A stretch of 64,000 bases of DNA from Marisa cornuarietis (GCA_004794655.1 SMMW01000147.1:1610001-1674000), one strand, 5' to 3'. Shown: positions 1 to 14,278, numbered from the stretch's first letter. Numbers and translations: made by a program. The notes: generated by a model from the sequence alone, not told the origin.

Positions 1-865
1 ATAAGCCTTCAAACATCGGCATTCTCACCTGCGACTAGGATGCTGTTACTCGCACCTGTTCCCGTTTAATTAAGCTCCTTATAATATGTTTATCAGCCTC
101 AATTCTTTTTTTTTGTTTTTAGCTGTTTTGATCACGCACATCAATGGTGTTCTCACACTGTCAGTAGTTTTGAGCATTCTGCTAGATAAAGATACGACTG
201 ATGATGATGTGTTTGTGACTGTCACACGATGTTATTTGTAGACCAGACGGTGTATAAACTGTTGATGTTGCCTATCTGGTGCTTGATCTACCGGTAAGCA
301 GTCATAGCTGGTTTTAACATCTCATGCTTTTGTATAGTAAACACTGTTGTAGGAATAAAATTTCTTCGTTTTACTGAAAGTCCAAGACTTACTTTACTGT
401 ATAAGTGACTGGATAACAATCGATTTTGAAATGTTTTGAGCAAATTCTTGAGTATAGTGTTGGGACTAAGCTCGCACGGCCCTGTATCTACACATCTCTG
501 AACAAAGTGAATCCACTGGCGTTTGTTCCCATTATCTTTAGGATTTCCTTCATGAGTACAAACTAACTCTCTCTGTGTCGAAGAGAACATTCAGGAACAG
601 CACATTGTGTCCTGGCCAGCTTTTCTTTTACCGAGGATTGCATCTTTTCTCTTCGACTTCAGCTAGTGCAGACGACGCTACTTTTAGAAATACTTCCGTT
701 TCGTCACTTCCTGTTTTCTCGACAAATCCAGGTGTACTTAGGAGAAAAATATTAATATAAAATCTTTCATGCCGTTTTGTCATAAAATACCACTGGAATA
801 TATTTTTGTGATACTTTGTGCTCTGTTTCCAGCGATTTTTCTCAGCAATCGGGTTAAGTTTTAAG
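1..865 (-). repeat. Dispersed repeat copy A (inverse of 59998-61212)
   Basis: Matches the reverse complement of 59998-61212 over its whole length, including AATGTTCTCTTCGACAC and ATTTGCTCAAAACATTTCAA. Truncated by the window edge. The minus strand holds GNPKDNGNKRQWIHFVQRC after a CAVPEC motif in another frame, suggesting a decayed THAP domain. Confidence 0.85.
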
Positions 866-1132
866 TTTTTATCCTGTTGGTAATAAAAATGTATGTGTAA
901 ATACTTTTCTGAATACCAAGAAAATTATTTCTATTTTGAAACTGTTGTCTTAGTAGAGAAAGCACGTCTGGTTACTTCGTCTAAAAACAGTGTATAAAGA
1001 TCAAGGCCCTTAATATTTGTAATATAGATACTTATGCTCTGTATTATTCACAAAATACCGTTATTGAAATATCATGCAACAATACATAATTTACTTAAAG
1101 AAAGACAATGTTTATGTTATGACATTGCCAGC

Positions 1133-1609
1133 CTAGTCGACGAAAGCTCGTCTAGTTATCGGGGGCATTGGAGGCAGAATACCTAGAGATATATTACGAT
1201 GGAACATGGAGGAACAGTGTGTGGGGCGCCGGGCAGTGTAGTGTTTAAAACAATCGCTTGTTACCACTGCAGTAAGAAACTCGGGGCTCAGATCTCGTCT
1301 CGGGACATTCTCTGCATGTGACACCTGTTTACAGGGCTGGGCGTAGGGGTTTTCTCCGGGTACTCCAGTTTTGTCCTCCCTTCCCCTTCCCATTGCGAAA
1401 TCACCTCTAGGTGGAAGCACTTTGCTACATGAAAACCGTAAGCCTGACATTTCTTCCCCCGAGTCTTTATCCGCACAAAATCCACTTTTCACAACAACCA
1501 TCAGAGTTCCTGTAGACTTCCTCTTGTGCTTTGACATCTTTCTACAAACACCGATTACAGCGATAAGTACACAAACCAAATGAATCAAGAAAGCTTTAAC
1601 GTAATCCAA
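1133..1609 (-). other. Unrecognised 158-codon ORF overlapping a SINE
   Basis: Begins with a membrane-like stretch (AFLIHLVCVLIAVIGVC) and a basic patch (RKMSKHKRKS), then runs into the antisense of the SINE at 1165-1400. I do not recognise a family. The C-terminal half is transposon sequence, so a real protein is unlikely. Confidence 0.15.
1165..1400 (+). repeat. tRNA-derived SINE, copy 1
   Basis: A-box-like TAGTGTTTAAAACA and B-box-like GGGCTCAGATCTC, then CCTGTTTACAGGGCTGG, the body motif shared with copies at 21.6 and 54.7 kb. Confidence 0.5.
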
Positions 1610-1619
1610 CAGTTTATTG

Positions 1620-2697
1620 CAACAAGCAATTACTTTGATACATGTTTCTTTAGTTTCACAAAAATCAAAATATTAGATAAAATGTTGTAACCAAAAGTGT
1701 TCTAACCAAAAAATACTGTATCAAAGACATCTTTAAAAAAATCTTGAAATCAACTGTTTATGTCTGAGCTAAAATCTTAGTAACAGATTAATACGTCTCG
1801 TTTTTTTAAATTTTCTTTCACATTTTTGAAACTTTCATATTTAATTTTTTTGTTCTTGTTTTGGTATTTTCAGTCTTTAGTCTTGCTATTGTTTCTTGAC
1901 CGGCAAGAAGCGTGCCATGATTGTGTCAGCACTGCCAGTGTCATTTAGGAGACTGGACCTAAGATGTCTCTGATACTTTGAAACACAAATGGACATAAAG
2001 AGCATTTGTTTTATTTTCCTTTTTGTGCTCTGTATTGGCTCTGAATCTTTGCTTTCAAAGAGTGTTCTAGGTTACATATATGTTAGACATTCTTAGTGCT
2101 ATATCTTATTTTGCTCCAGGGTTGAGATCAGTGCTTCTCTTGCAATTTCCTGATCTTGACCAGGAAGTTTGAATAAATATTGAGGAATGGCTTGTTTTGC
2201 TGCTGAAAGTGATCCGGTGCCTTAGTATGAGGTTTGTTTTGTGTGTTTGTTTATTTCTTATTTTTTCCTATGATTTGAAGTATTGTATTTATCAGATGTA
2301 TTCTCTGTACCTTAATGTCCACTAATGTATTCTATTATCTGCATATTAATGTATATGGTGTATATGTATGTACATCATGAAATAAAAAAGGAAAACCATT
2401 TGATATTTAATTACTATATGTGACGTATTCATGTGCGTATTTGTACACAGTTTCTCCGTTGTAAACCTATGTACTGACAGCACAGCACTGAAATATCATT
2501 TGTACACACAGTCAGATATGAAGATGAATCAAGTCACATTCTACTGGACAACGTGTTGTGCAATGGGGCGGAAACTAGTCTGGCACAGTGTTATCACCGT
2601 GGTTTTTACTCAAATGACTGTGATCTCTTGAAAGAAGTCAGTGTCATCTGCAACATTTGTAAATACGAGGACCATCACTTAGAATATAACATATGAC
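1620..2697. other. No gene seen
   Basis: AT-rich sequence downstream of the receptor. Short open frames lack motifs or splice support. Confidence 0.5.
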
Positions 2698-4024
2698 TTT
2701 ATTTTTTGTGTTGATTACGATCGTAATGTTAGTCTCCATACAATCCTGTACGCCATCACTTATCGCGGTGGACCCAAACCCTATTCCACAGTCACTGTTT
2801 CCACCAGCAGCTGCTATACCCGCTTCATACTGCTATACCCGCTATATACTGCTATACCCGCTACATACTGTTTTACCCGCTATATTGTGCTATACCCACT
2901 ACATACTGTTATACCCGCTATATACTGCTATATCCGCTATATACTGCTATACCCGCTTTTTGCTGTATCTGATATATACTGCTGTACCGACTCACGGCTC
3001 TGGTCTTTACGTTCACACCTTGCAGTCAGCAGTAGACCTCAGTGTCAACGACAATGTCTCTGACAGTATGGAGCCGTATCAGTTATTTACATTTCACTGT
3101 TAAAAGCAGTGTCAGTGGGGTACATTACCAAGACAGGTTTCAGTGAAGTAGTTGAAGTGGATTCCACTATCGACAAGAGTCGCAGTACACATCGAGTAAA
3201 GCACATTCTTGGTATCTACGCTCTCCAGCACCCTCGTAGTTCGCAAGAGGAACTGGTGGTGTATGCAAACACTTTGTTACCAAGGAGACAGGAATATCAA
3301 AACCGCTTGAGAGACTGAAGTTTAAGGTTTTACTCTTTTACATCTTAAAACTAAAAATAGCAAGCCTTTGCGTACCAGTGTTAGATACAACATGATCTTT
3401 GATATCAAAGCTAAATACAGCAAGGATTTCCTTTCAAAAATAGCAAGACCTTGAGCACTAATGAAATGTGTCATCTACACGTAGTTCATGAAAGGTCTCT
3501 ACACAACAATGGAGTGTACACTGGAGTGAAGAGAACAGGAAGACTGCCACTGCAGGTGTTTTTGTGCTGTGTCCATCACTGACACAACTTGAACCCATAT
3601 CTGAGTGGACTCCTCACATCACTGACAGGACTTCTCTTCGAAATGCTCGTCGCTGTCTGACGACAGAGACGCGTTGTCAAGGGCTGCATAGACAGGATTC
3701 ACCTCCTCGTGATCACCTACAGCAAGAAACGTCATCATTTTTGTGTGTGTGCGCGCGTGCGCCACTTAACGAAAGAAAACATACTCTGTTATCAAGCAAA
3801 TGAAAGTGTGTGTCGAGCTACACCCAGCCTTTCTGCACAGTTATGGAAATGAAATGACAAAATCTGGAAAATGGAAGAGAATTTTTTTAGGAAACAAGTA
3901 ATCTCCCATTCCCCTCTACCTTCCACCTCCAGTGTTTGTGGCTGAAAACGGTAGACGTCTGAGTGATACGCGCATTAACACGCCATTGATTAGCGGGTAT
4001 GGGGAACTTCAAGGGGAAGCTCAC
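2698..4024 (-). other. Probable 3' UTR of the receptor, with minisatellite
   Basis: No coding exon is seen below the receptor stop. The first minus-strand AATAAA is at 2703-2698, giving a possible 1.3 kb 3' UTR that contains the 19-bp minisatellite. Extent is inferred from the polyadenylation signal only. Confidence 0.3.
2811..2992. repeat. 19-bp minisatellite
   Basis: Nine to ten diverged copies of CTGCTATACCCGCTATATA. The open frame across it (YCYTRYILLYP-like repeats) is a by-product of the repeat, not a gene. Confidence 0.9.
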
Positions 4025-4168
4025 TTAAATGAACGCACCCATAAGGCCTGCTTTCTGTGCCAGCCGCCTGTTCAGATCCTCTTCGTAAGGGGACACAATG
4101 TCGAGATTGATCGTCTTTTCCTTCTGAGCAGTCATAGCAGTTGCACCCCCTACTGCTCCATTGATTTC
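4025..4168 (-). CDS. Receptor exon 21: last coding exon
   Basis: 144 bp, phase 0, ending in TAA at 4027-4025. Encodes [15 protein letters not shown]... and a C-terminal [11 protein letters not shown] segment with a possible tyrosine signalling site. I see no clear paired ITAM such as Draper has. Confidence 0.8.
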   Translation of the reverse strand, partial: EINGAVGGATAMTAQKEKTINLDIVSPYEEDLNRRLAQKAGLMGAFI

Positions 4169-7100
4169 CTGTGAATAAAGAGTGGTTGTCTTGAATGCTT
4201 TTCTCAGTGTTTGTAGAACAACTAAGAAAGAGTTTTAGTGAAACTGTAAGTAATTTTGAATAAACTGTCACAGTTAATAAATAATTTATTTCTCACTCCT
4301 TCTTCTAAATACTCTTAGTTTTAATTGACCCTCGGCGTGAAAGCTATGACATTAAGTATTCTTATAAGTAAAAGACGCCTAAGCCTTAAATACTAAATGG
4401 GAGAAAAGACAACTAAATCAAGAGCAATAGAGGCTGGCAGAACAAGTGTTTTGTGCTAATGCAGTGTACCTCGTATGACGGAGGTAGGCCTTGTAAATGA
4501 CCAAGTCGGTGCTGAGGCGTCCAGTAGGCCCCTTGTCCAGCTTGACATGGAAGAGCGGCAATTTCTCCGTCTCTTGTCGTGGAATAAACAGGATTGTCAA
4601 AGCCGGTAGGCTCATGCGATGCTTCTAAAATATTAATTGAAATGCACTCTTAATTTACAATATCTAATTGCAATAATTCAACACGTTTATTAATATACAG
4701 CATTCAATGAATGCACTATAAATTACTTCATAATTAATAATTTCTCACAATAATCATTTATACGATTTTAAATGTAATATTAAAAGACAATATTTAATGT
4801 AATATTATTTAAAAATCAAAGCTTATAGTTTTATTCTTGGCATATAAAGCTTTGAACATGTGTCAGACAGGCCGGCTGCTGTATCACAAGGGTCAGTACT
4901 GTGTCATACGGGCTAACACCCGTTTATCTGTATAACACAGTCTAGTACTAGTGTAAGCCTGTATAACACAGTCTAATGTAAGTTTGTAGTGCAAATCACA
5001 TCAATGGTATTGTCTTCCCGAAGAACGGTTTGCCGCAATTTCCTCCCACAAATGTTGCATAAACTGCTGGCATGACTGATCACCAGATGCGCTGTGTAAA
5101 CTTCTGATGTTGTTCAGGAAAGCGATGAGGCCTCTTTTGATTAGAGCTGACCATGACCAGTGCATGCTAGAATGACTGCTGTGCGCGTGGCTAAAGGGAC
5201 CCATGCGATGGACATATCCCAACCATCACAGCCTGCCTTGTCTAAGAATAGTAAGCATGCTGGCAAGGTCGGCACCAGACAGGACCTTCCAAGATCTGTC
5301 TAGTGGAATTCTACGGATATTTCTCAGGTGAAGATGTTGAGTCTTCTCTCTTGTCTAACATACGAGGTCCATGATTTACTTCCATAAAGGTGGGTGCTGA
5401 AGACGCAGCCATCTTTGTCCTGATCGCCAACGTGGGCTTGCTCTACAAACAAGTGGTAAGAATGGCGAGTGTTGTAGCTGCCTTTCCAATCCTTTGGTCG
5501 ATTTTCGTGTGCAAGGAGAGCTTGTCGGTGATGGTTGATCCAAAGTAAGTGATCATATGAACAACTTCGAGTTCATATTTATCAATGGTAATCGTTGGCA
5601 GTGCATTCATATTCTGTCCCAGAATGTTGGTCTTCTGCAGACTGATGGTTAACCCAAACCTTTGAAGACTATAGAGGTTGGTTGGTTGTTTGTGTTATCG
5701 CCGTGCCAGCAACAAAGGCTATAGAGACTATAGAGAAGTGGTCCAAACGTAACTGAGGGTTTGCTGGGTGTGTGTCATCTGCGTCATCTGCAAACACCAT
5801 GTATCTAAAGAAAGTTTCCTGAACTTTTGTGTTGGCTCTGAGGCGGGCATGAGTGAAAAGCCTGTCATCTGACCGGGTGCCTATACTCCCTCAGTTGCAG
5901 TGGCTAAAACATACTTCAGAAGTAGAGTTTAAAAAAAACTGAGGAAACTGGACATAAATACAAACAATGACGATCGAGTATACTACAAAAACCTGGCCGG
6001 AATAAAAAAGAGAAACCCGCTTCCTTGTTTCCAACCACCAACATTTACTTTTACAGATTCTTTTTTTAACCAAAAACGTTGATATCCTGTATCTATATCA
6101 TTTATTTTTAATGCGTTGGTCTTCATGGTGAGGAGATGGGGTGTTTTGGTTGGGTGGCTGGCTGATTACATATGAAAGAGAACGAAAATTGTTAATTTTA
6201 CCGGAGCCGTTTTGAAGTAGCATAGAAAAAAGAAACATCCACATAAACACTGGAAACAGGGAGAGTCTTACAAAATCAAATACTACCTAGCCAAGCTGAC
6301 CCCGCGAAAAAGAATACCAATTAGATTTACTGCTGTGAGATAAAGCGCTATTGATGTCAACAGAGCGAAAATATCTATCTTTCAAATAAATAGTAAAAGG
6401 TTTGCAAATAAATTTTGTAGTTAAATGTGACAGAATAATTTACAATTTGGTTAGACGAAACAGAACAAGTGAAACATAAAGACAGCAAAGCTACACTAAC
6501 ATAAGAGACCAAGGATACACTAAAGTAAGAAATCAAGGATACCCGTACCGTAATATAAAAGAGAACTTGAAACATAAGTAAGCAAGGATGCACTGACCTG
6601 TGCGAACAACCACCTCCTGCCGTCTGGCGTTGTAAACTAGTGTAGTCAGGTGTTTCATCCGTCGTCGAAAGATAATGATTAAGATGATCACGACAATGAG
6701 GAGTAAACTAGCTATTACAATGATGGCCAGTAGAACGGGGCTTAGCATTTTGTGGGTGTCATCGTCTGTCAAGCTCTCACGCGCGGTATTTTCTCCGGCA
6801 TCGACAAGTCGATCGGCCGATGATGACCCTATGACAAATAAGGTCACATTTACTTTGAATGATCCATAAGACGACCCACAACTTAAAACTAATTTTTAAT
6901 TTAGGCAGCAAGTGCAAATATAAATGTTTCTTTGACAACGAATAACAAATTAACATTTTCCCAATCGTAGAATTTTCAAAGAAAATATGTCGTCCTATAC
7001 TAGACCAGACACCTGGCTAATCTTGCCTCTTGGACAGTTCTTTTTATGCAGTCTTATTACCTTCCAGTGATCCCTATCTCTCCTATAAGTTCTACTTGTA

Positions 7101-10100
7101 GGATTTATAACTGTATTCTTCGTTATTTCAGAATCACAATTTTTTTTTTTAATTTTGCTCACCCAAGCAGCCCTTGAACGGATCACAGACCTGGGTATCG
7201 CTGCATCTGCATGTAGAGCGACAGAACATCCCGTAGGTGCCCACTGGACAAGCTGTTGACCAACCAAACATTCATCACTGCTACGCTTTGACTTGAGTTT
7301 CTTACTATGTGAGCTATATGCTTGTGGTTCATCCTCACGAAGCGCCATCGAAACCAAAATGCAAGTCATTCTTTAACAAATATCTGATAACAGGTGTGAC
7401 GTGACATTCGCTGCCTGACAGTTGATTAAGAAGAGAAAAACAGTTAAGATTTATTTAATTTGAACGTACGTTTCATAGCCAACATAAAACAAGGTCATCC
7501 CTAGTCCCTTCTTATCAGACCACAAATGTTAGCTTCTAAAAAGAGGCAAAAGCACAAAATCCGGTTCAACTATCAACATCAAAAAGAACAGACGAAGAGA
7601 ACTCTCGTGTTGACGGAGCTACAGAAGGTCAAACTTTGTCTATTGTGTTTTTAGTAGGAAGTGGAGGTTGAGCACTTTTGCCAAAAAAAAAAAAAATAAA
7701 TAAATAAAATAAATAAAAGTAACAAATTTACTGTTGACAAAAAAGTTTCTTGCGGTTCCGGATATTAAACATCTCAATGGTTCGTAGAAACTTAGCGAGT
7801 GGCTAAGAGTTGGTCTCGGCAAACAGGCAGCAGTCCAGAGAGATACGACCATGGACAGAATGTTGTAAATAAGAATTAAAAAGAAGCTGGGCCCTAACTC
7901 AAGTAAACTGTGAAGTTATCTTTTAATGATAGATACTGACGTTTTAATTTTTTTCAGATCGAAATGTTGAGTTGCAATCTGCGAGTTAACACTCACGATG
8001 ACAACACAACAAAGTGTCGCCATCATAGACCTTGGTCCCCATGTACTGCTCGAAAACTGCGTTTTAGTCGCGATTATAAGTTAACAATAGTTTTGCACGC
8101 CTAAATTTTAAGGGAAAACTGTTCAGAACCATATAGTCTCTAAAATATCAACTGTAATGGTTATTTCCCTTGCTTCCTTTTAAACAATCTTAGGGCAGCC
8201 CCCCCCCCCCTTAAGATTTCATAGAATGTGAGAACATTTCATAATCCACAGAGATAATTATCACAACTAATAACAAGGAAATGCACCATCAAGGCACTCG
8301 AGATGAAAGACTTGCGATACAAGAGGGTCTTACTAATACTGCAATCGAGGCCCGTGTAGCCGGCAGCACATTCACAGTAGCCGTCAGTCGACCTGCACAG
8401 CCCGCCGTTAGCACACGTGCAGGTGAAATTACAGTCCTCGCCATACGTGCCTGCCGGACATGCTAGAGGTGCAAACACACAAACACAAACACACACACAC
8501 ACACACACGCACGCACGCACACACACACACACAACCGCACGCGCACGCATGCACGCGCACACACACACACACAGAGCACGCACAGGCACAAGTGAAACGA
8601 CACGCCTCTTTGTATCTTCTTGCCTATCAACCTGCATTTGGGAACACAAACACGTGTACAGTGAAACCTCAGTTGTCGTTGATTTCGGTTTTCGTCGATT
8701 TTTTCCGCGAAATCTTTGTCTCGGTTTTGTTCGGTTACCTCGGATTTCGTCGGCGTGCCCACGTGACCTCGCTGCTAATTTTGCGAAAACAAAGGGCGAC
8801 CCGCGCGTCCTCCTGCTCAGTGTGGTTTGTTTCTCGTTGTGTGAGCATCACCTCCTGCGTCTAGCCAAACAATTCCATTGCTTTCCGGTATTTCTGTGGG
8901 GGTTTTTTTGCGTAGCGCTCTAGTAGTGTACTTAGTCATTTCTTCATTTGTGTAGAGGGTAGTTGGTAGTTGATAGTCTTCCGGGGCTGTCATCTCCCAA
9001 ACTGTCCCGTAGTGTCTGCTGGACCTACTGTATTTTGAAGTGTCTAGTACGAATTAGTAGATTTACATTGATTCATATGGAAATAAATGCCTCAGTTTTC
9101 GTCAGTTTCCGATTTCGCCGATTGTTCTCGGACGGAGTATCGACGAAAACGAAGGATTCACTGTACACACACGTACACATACTCCACGCACACCAGTCCC
9201 CACACCCATACAGATACGTACACAAAATAGAGATCATATAAATGTACATATATGTTGTCCAGCACTGTAGAGCTATGCAAACAGTACAATCGCATTAAGG
9301 ATGAATTAGTATACTCAACACTGCATTAAAAAATCGGGAACGCTAAAATACATCAAACACAAACTCTATAAATGTAATAAAATGGAAGGCTGTAATACAT
9401 CAAACAGTAAGTAAGTGTTGGGAACCAGTAGTGTTGCTTTACCAGTCAGACTTTTCTTGTTGGGGTAGACAGGGGAAGGATTTGTAAAGTCACAGGTGAA
9501 ATGAAGATCGCTGTTCTCAAAGCGGGCACACACAGGCTTCTCCGGGTTGTGACACCTGTCCCCAGACACCAGTCACTCTACCTATATCCGCGGAGCTTGT
9601 ACTTGGTAGGGAACCTGATCTTATGGCTATGCTATATCCTGTCTAGCTTAGCCATTGCCACTGTTGCTGTTATGATCCTGATGTGGATATCTAGCGTGGA
9701 GCTGCCGTCCTTGGAGAGGGTGGCTCCCAAGTATTTGAAGCTGCTTACCTCTTCGAGCTGTACCCCATTCATATAGATCTATGCCTTGCCGTTGCATTGA
9801 TCATAACTTTGCTCTCTTTAGTGCTCTTTGTCTTTACCCGCCACCCAGCCTTTATCTCTGGCGACTCTGTCTTCCGTCCTTCCATTTGCCTTCGTTGTGC
9901 GCCTTTCGTTGACGGCTCAACCTCAACACTAATAGCAGACCAATCTGGTCTTGCGGGGAAGATTACATGTTGCTGATGTAGAGAATGTTGATGGAGCGCA
10001 TGTTGATTAGTGCATTTTAACAAACGGCAGTCTACAGAAAATACTGTTTTCTAATATAAGAGGAAGATCTGCGGTAGAACTACATGTTCTCTTAAGTAAA

Positions 10101-13100
10101 ATGTTTTCTAGGTAAACCAGGTGATGTTGACTTTCCCATTGTGTGATTAATGAGTCCAGAAGCTGTCTTGACGTGATTACAAGACGACTTACTCTCATTG
10201 CAGTGCGGTCCCCTGTATCCAGGTATACAGTCACAGACACTGGCCACATGGCTTTGTACTCCGTACACACAAATCGGGGACTGGTACCGACATCTGGGCC
10301 CCCAGGTCCCAGGAGGACATTCTGTTCACGTCACAAAAGCAATAACAACAAATCGATATTATTAAAGTTCAGAAGTTCAAGTCACGCACAATGTGTCCTT
10401 AAAAATGATAATTTATAAGTTAAAATACTCTGTCAATTTTGCATCCCATATCCACAAACATCTTCATTATGAACGTTTAGACACGTTTTGATTTCCATCC
10501 GTTTACTAACACATCACACGTTAGCTTTATTCCTTCATTTTAATATAAGAAGAGAACACGATTTAATAATAATAATAATACTTATCCTCCTCCTCCTCAT
10601 CATTATGACCATCATTAAAATATTTATAAAACAACATCATTTAATGGCGCAGGCATACAAGCATGCATATGAGCATGCACATCTACACACACGGACACAA
10701 TAAAAGGAAAAAGTCATGACTATGGTAAGAGAAAAAAGACAAGATTTCAGAAACGAAAAAGAAGTGGGTTAGGGTTTTGAGGAATATGGAGCGGCAGATT
10801 GTTTCAGGCGAGTGAGACAGAATAAGGACGTGGGCAAAATGCACTGAGTGTGGTTGTACAGAGATATTTGAAGAAGGAGGAAGAGTGAACAGAATGAGAT
10901 GGGTAGAGGTGAAGTGAGCTTGACAGGTAGGTGGAAACAGAGCCACTGAGACATTTATAACAGAGGCCGTTATATTAAAGATTTATAGAAAATGAGAGCC
11001 AGTGGAGTGAGCCAATGAGCAAAATTCTCCTAAAAATGAGGCGGGCAACATTTAGTGAAACATGGATGGTCGTTTACGGAAGACCAGCGACAAGAACGTT
11101 TATTAAGGTGACATCTTTTCGAAAAAGGATGAATATTATATGACTTGGCAGTGGTATAAAGTTCAATGTAAAAAGTAGATGTTTTGTAGTTTAATTTAAA
11201 GGAAAATAGCTTGATAGGTAAATAGTTGGCATTGTGAAAATGCTCACCTCTCTCGCAAGCTACACCGATGTAGCCATCAGGGCATGCGCACTGTCCAGTC
11301 TCGTGGTCACACTCTGTGTCACTGCTGTTACATGCACAGGATTTGCTACACCGGTCGCCCCAGCTTCCGTCAGGACACACTGCCAAGTAACATGTTTATT
11401 TTTAGCAGGTCGTGATCTTAACATGACTATTCTCATGCATTAATTAAGCCAACGTTATGTCATGTACCCATAGTTATCTCACCATCCCTCACCCAACCCA
11501 CACCTTTAACTATTTCCGACCACGACTTCACACTGGCCTACCTTCCTCACAGCTGTGGCCTGTGTAGCCAGAGAAACACTGACATTCACCAGAGACAGGC
11601 TCGCACAATCCATGGATGCATCTGCATTGCTGCTGACAGCGAGGTCCGTACAGTCCAGAGGGGCAGGATGCTTTCAGTTCACACCACAGACCTGACAGTA
11701 AACGTAACAGTTATAAGGCTACGCTGTGACACTAATTTATTTATTGTTTATGGAAGAAAAAAGACATAATCTAAAAGTTTAATACCTCTCATTCTTTCTC
11801 TATTTTTTTTCTTTTCGTTTTTTTTGTGCAGTGCTATTATGTCGCTAACTGTTAGATGGAGCCTGAACTTTGTTCTCGTCCAGACTTAAATATGAATGTT
11901 CATTTCCATTAAATGACACGTCAGTCCAATTAGAAAATCGCTGAAAATGATCGTATTTACTAAGAAAGTAATGAACGTCAGGCTGTACGCAGGAATATAT
12001 ACAGTGATGACAATTAAACAGACAGCACAAGGGGCAATCAAGAGAAATATATGAGTGAGTGCATTGTCTGCGTGCTCTACCTGTGAAGCCTTCCTGACAC
12101 GCACACTCTCCGGTCACGTGATCACAGCTGGCTGTATGGTCCATGTCGCAATCACATTTCTGTCGACATCCATAGCCATAGTAGCCCTGTCCGATGCCGA
12201 AAGATTGATTGTGCAAAAGTTAAAGCTGTCTGTGGTACTCAACACATCAAATGAACCACACACGTGAACGAGAAAGTACAGCCATAGCCTCCCCAAAAAC
12301 TAAGGTGGACTGATTGTCAAGACAATTCTCTCTTGAGAACTGCGTCTGTTTGCAAGTACCCCACATTGTTAACATTACATAGCTACCCCAGGTAACATTA
12401 CCTCGGGTTCGGTACTGGAGTGTACAGGTATATAAAGCAACACTCTGTTCTTCACATCCTTGAGGTGTGGGCGGAAACTGTAGTAGAGTGTAGCGTGAGC
12501 GAGGGAGGGGCTGTCGTCACGGTGTAGGGAGGTGTAAGGGATATTTCAGTGTTTTCCCGGCTTACTATGATTATTAAGGGTCGTTATGCACATGCGTTGG
12601 CATTAATCACCTGACAGGGCAGCTCACACTCGGTGCCATTGTAGCCTCGCTGGCAGATGCACTTCCCCGTCACCGGATCGCACTCCCCGTGCTGGGAGCA
12701 CATACAGGTCTCCTGACACTCCCTTCCATAGTAACCCACTTCGCAGTGCTCTGCGCATGTCAGTCCTTGCCATCCTAAAAGAAAGACAGCTCTACTACAC
12801 GACCAGAATATCAGCATAGCCATCAGACTGTAAAACTTGCTACCAGGCTTTAAGACATAAGTAAGACTGTGAAATTTGATACAGAAGTTTGGCTTTGTAA
12901 GAATAATAAGAATAATACCTGGCTTACACATGCACCGCCCACTGTCAAATAAACAGGATTCAGCGTTTGCACATACACATTGCTGCAGGCACAAAAGACC
13001 CCAGAATCCTGTAGGACATTTATTTTCGCACCTGTGGAAAGACAGGACAAGGACTAGATCAGGCTTGCTGGTAAATCAGAGTAGTTGTTTAAGCAATTGT

Positions 13101-14201
13101 GAGAGAACTCGAACTCGAACATTTTATTGACTTGGGGCCATTTCAGCCATTTTCACTCAAGGTGAGCATATAGGGTTCATCCTCTCATACATACAGTGTG
13201 GGTTAACGGTACTCGGGTTTTTTAAAATGATGTTTTATGCAACTAAAATCTGTCATGGCAAGGCCTAGGGGACTTTAAACATGAGGCAAACGCAGAGAAG
13301 GAACATCATGCCCGAACTAAAACCACCCGAAATCCATTGTATTGTTGAAAAGGGCTTTAGCCGTTAGTCACCGGACCGCTTAGGTGCTGTAGTATCTTCA
13401 GCCTGGAGATGCGAATTAGTTTTGTAATATTTTTCTCTTCAGTAAAATAATTGTTTATTTTCTTCCTATTTATTTTGGATCTTTACAGCTAACTGCGGTG
13501 TTATTTAATAACTTTTACATCTCTTAGTCATTTGTTCCAAGTCTAGCGCTGATGAAAAAAAAAAAAGTCGATGCCGAAAATTACGCTTACTTTTCACCGA
13601 TGAACCCAGGAGGACACGTACAATTCCCTGTCACATGGTGACACTGGCCGCCGTTGTGGCACGTGCAGACATTTTCACACCTCTCCCCGTAGTACGGAGG
13701 CTGGCAAGTTTCTCGACACGTGGCTCCCTTCCAACCTGCTGAACACAAGCACTGGCCAGTCTCGCCATTGCACGCCATCGTGTGGCTGAAATCGCATGTG
13801 CAGTTGTTTTCACAGCCAATTCCCCACTTGTTCTCTGGACACTCTGCACATTGATAACATACAGAAGCTGTAGTCTAAATTTGTGGCTGACCAGATTTAA
13901 ATTACGAATGTACTCTGTAAGTTACTCGCAATAAACGTGAGATTAAAACACCGGACGAGGGTGAGTCAACGATTGGCCGCAATACACTATACAGCTATAA
14001 ACTTTACTTCAACAAAAATGTAAAATTTATAGTAATATTCTTTTTAAGACCCGTTGCTTTTCAACACACGTTAAACTTTATCTGTATTTATATTTTAATT
14101 ATGGAAAATGTGTACGCGTTTCAAGTGACTGTAAATTTGAGTGTTAAATATGAGACGTGTTATGGTTACGTGTTATGAGGATAAATTATGATAAAGCAAT
14201 A

Positions 14202-14278
<77 letters not shown>

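Noticed and set aside
2693..3103. 136-codon ORF with a hydrophobic start
   Set aside because: Mostly translation of the 19-bp minisatellite.
8417..8923. Long open frames across the CA repeat on both strands
   Set aside because: His/Thr or Cys/Val runs produced by the microsatellite, overlapping a true receptor exon on the minus strand.
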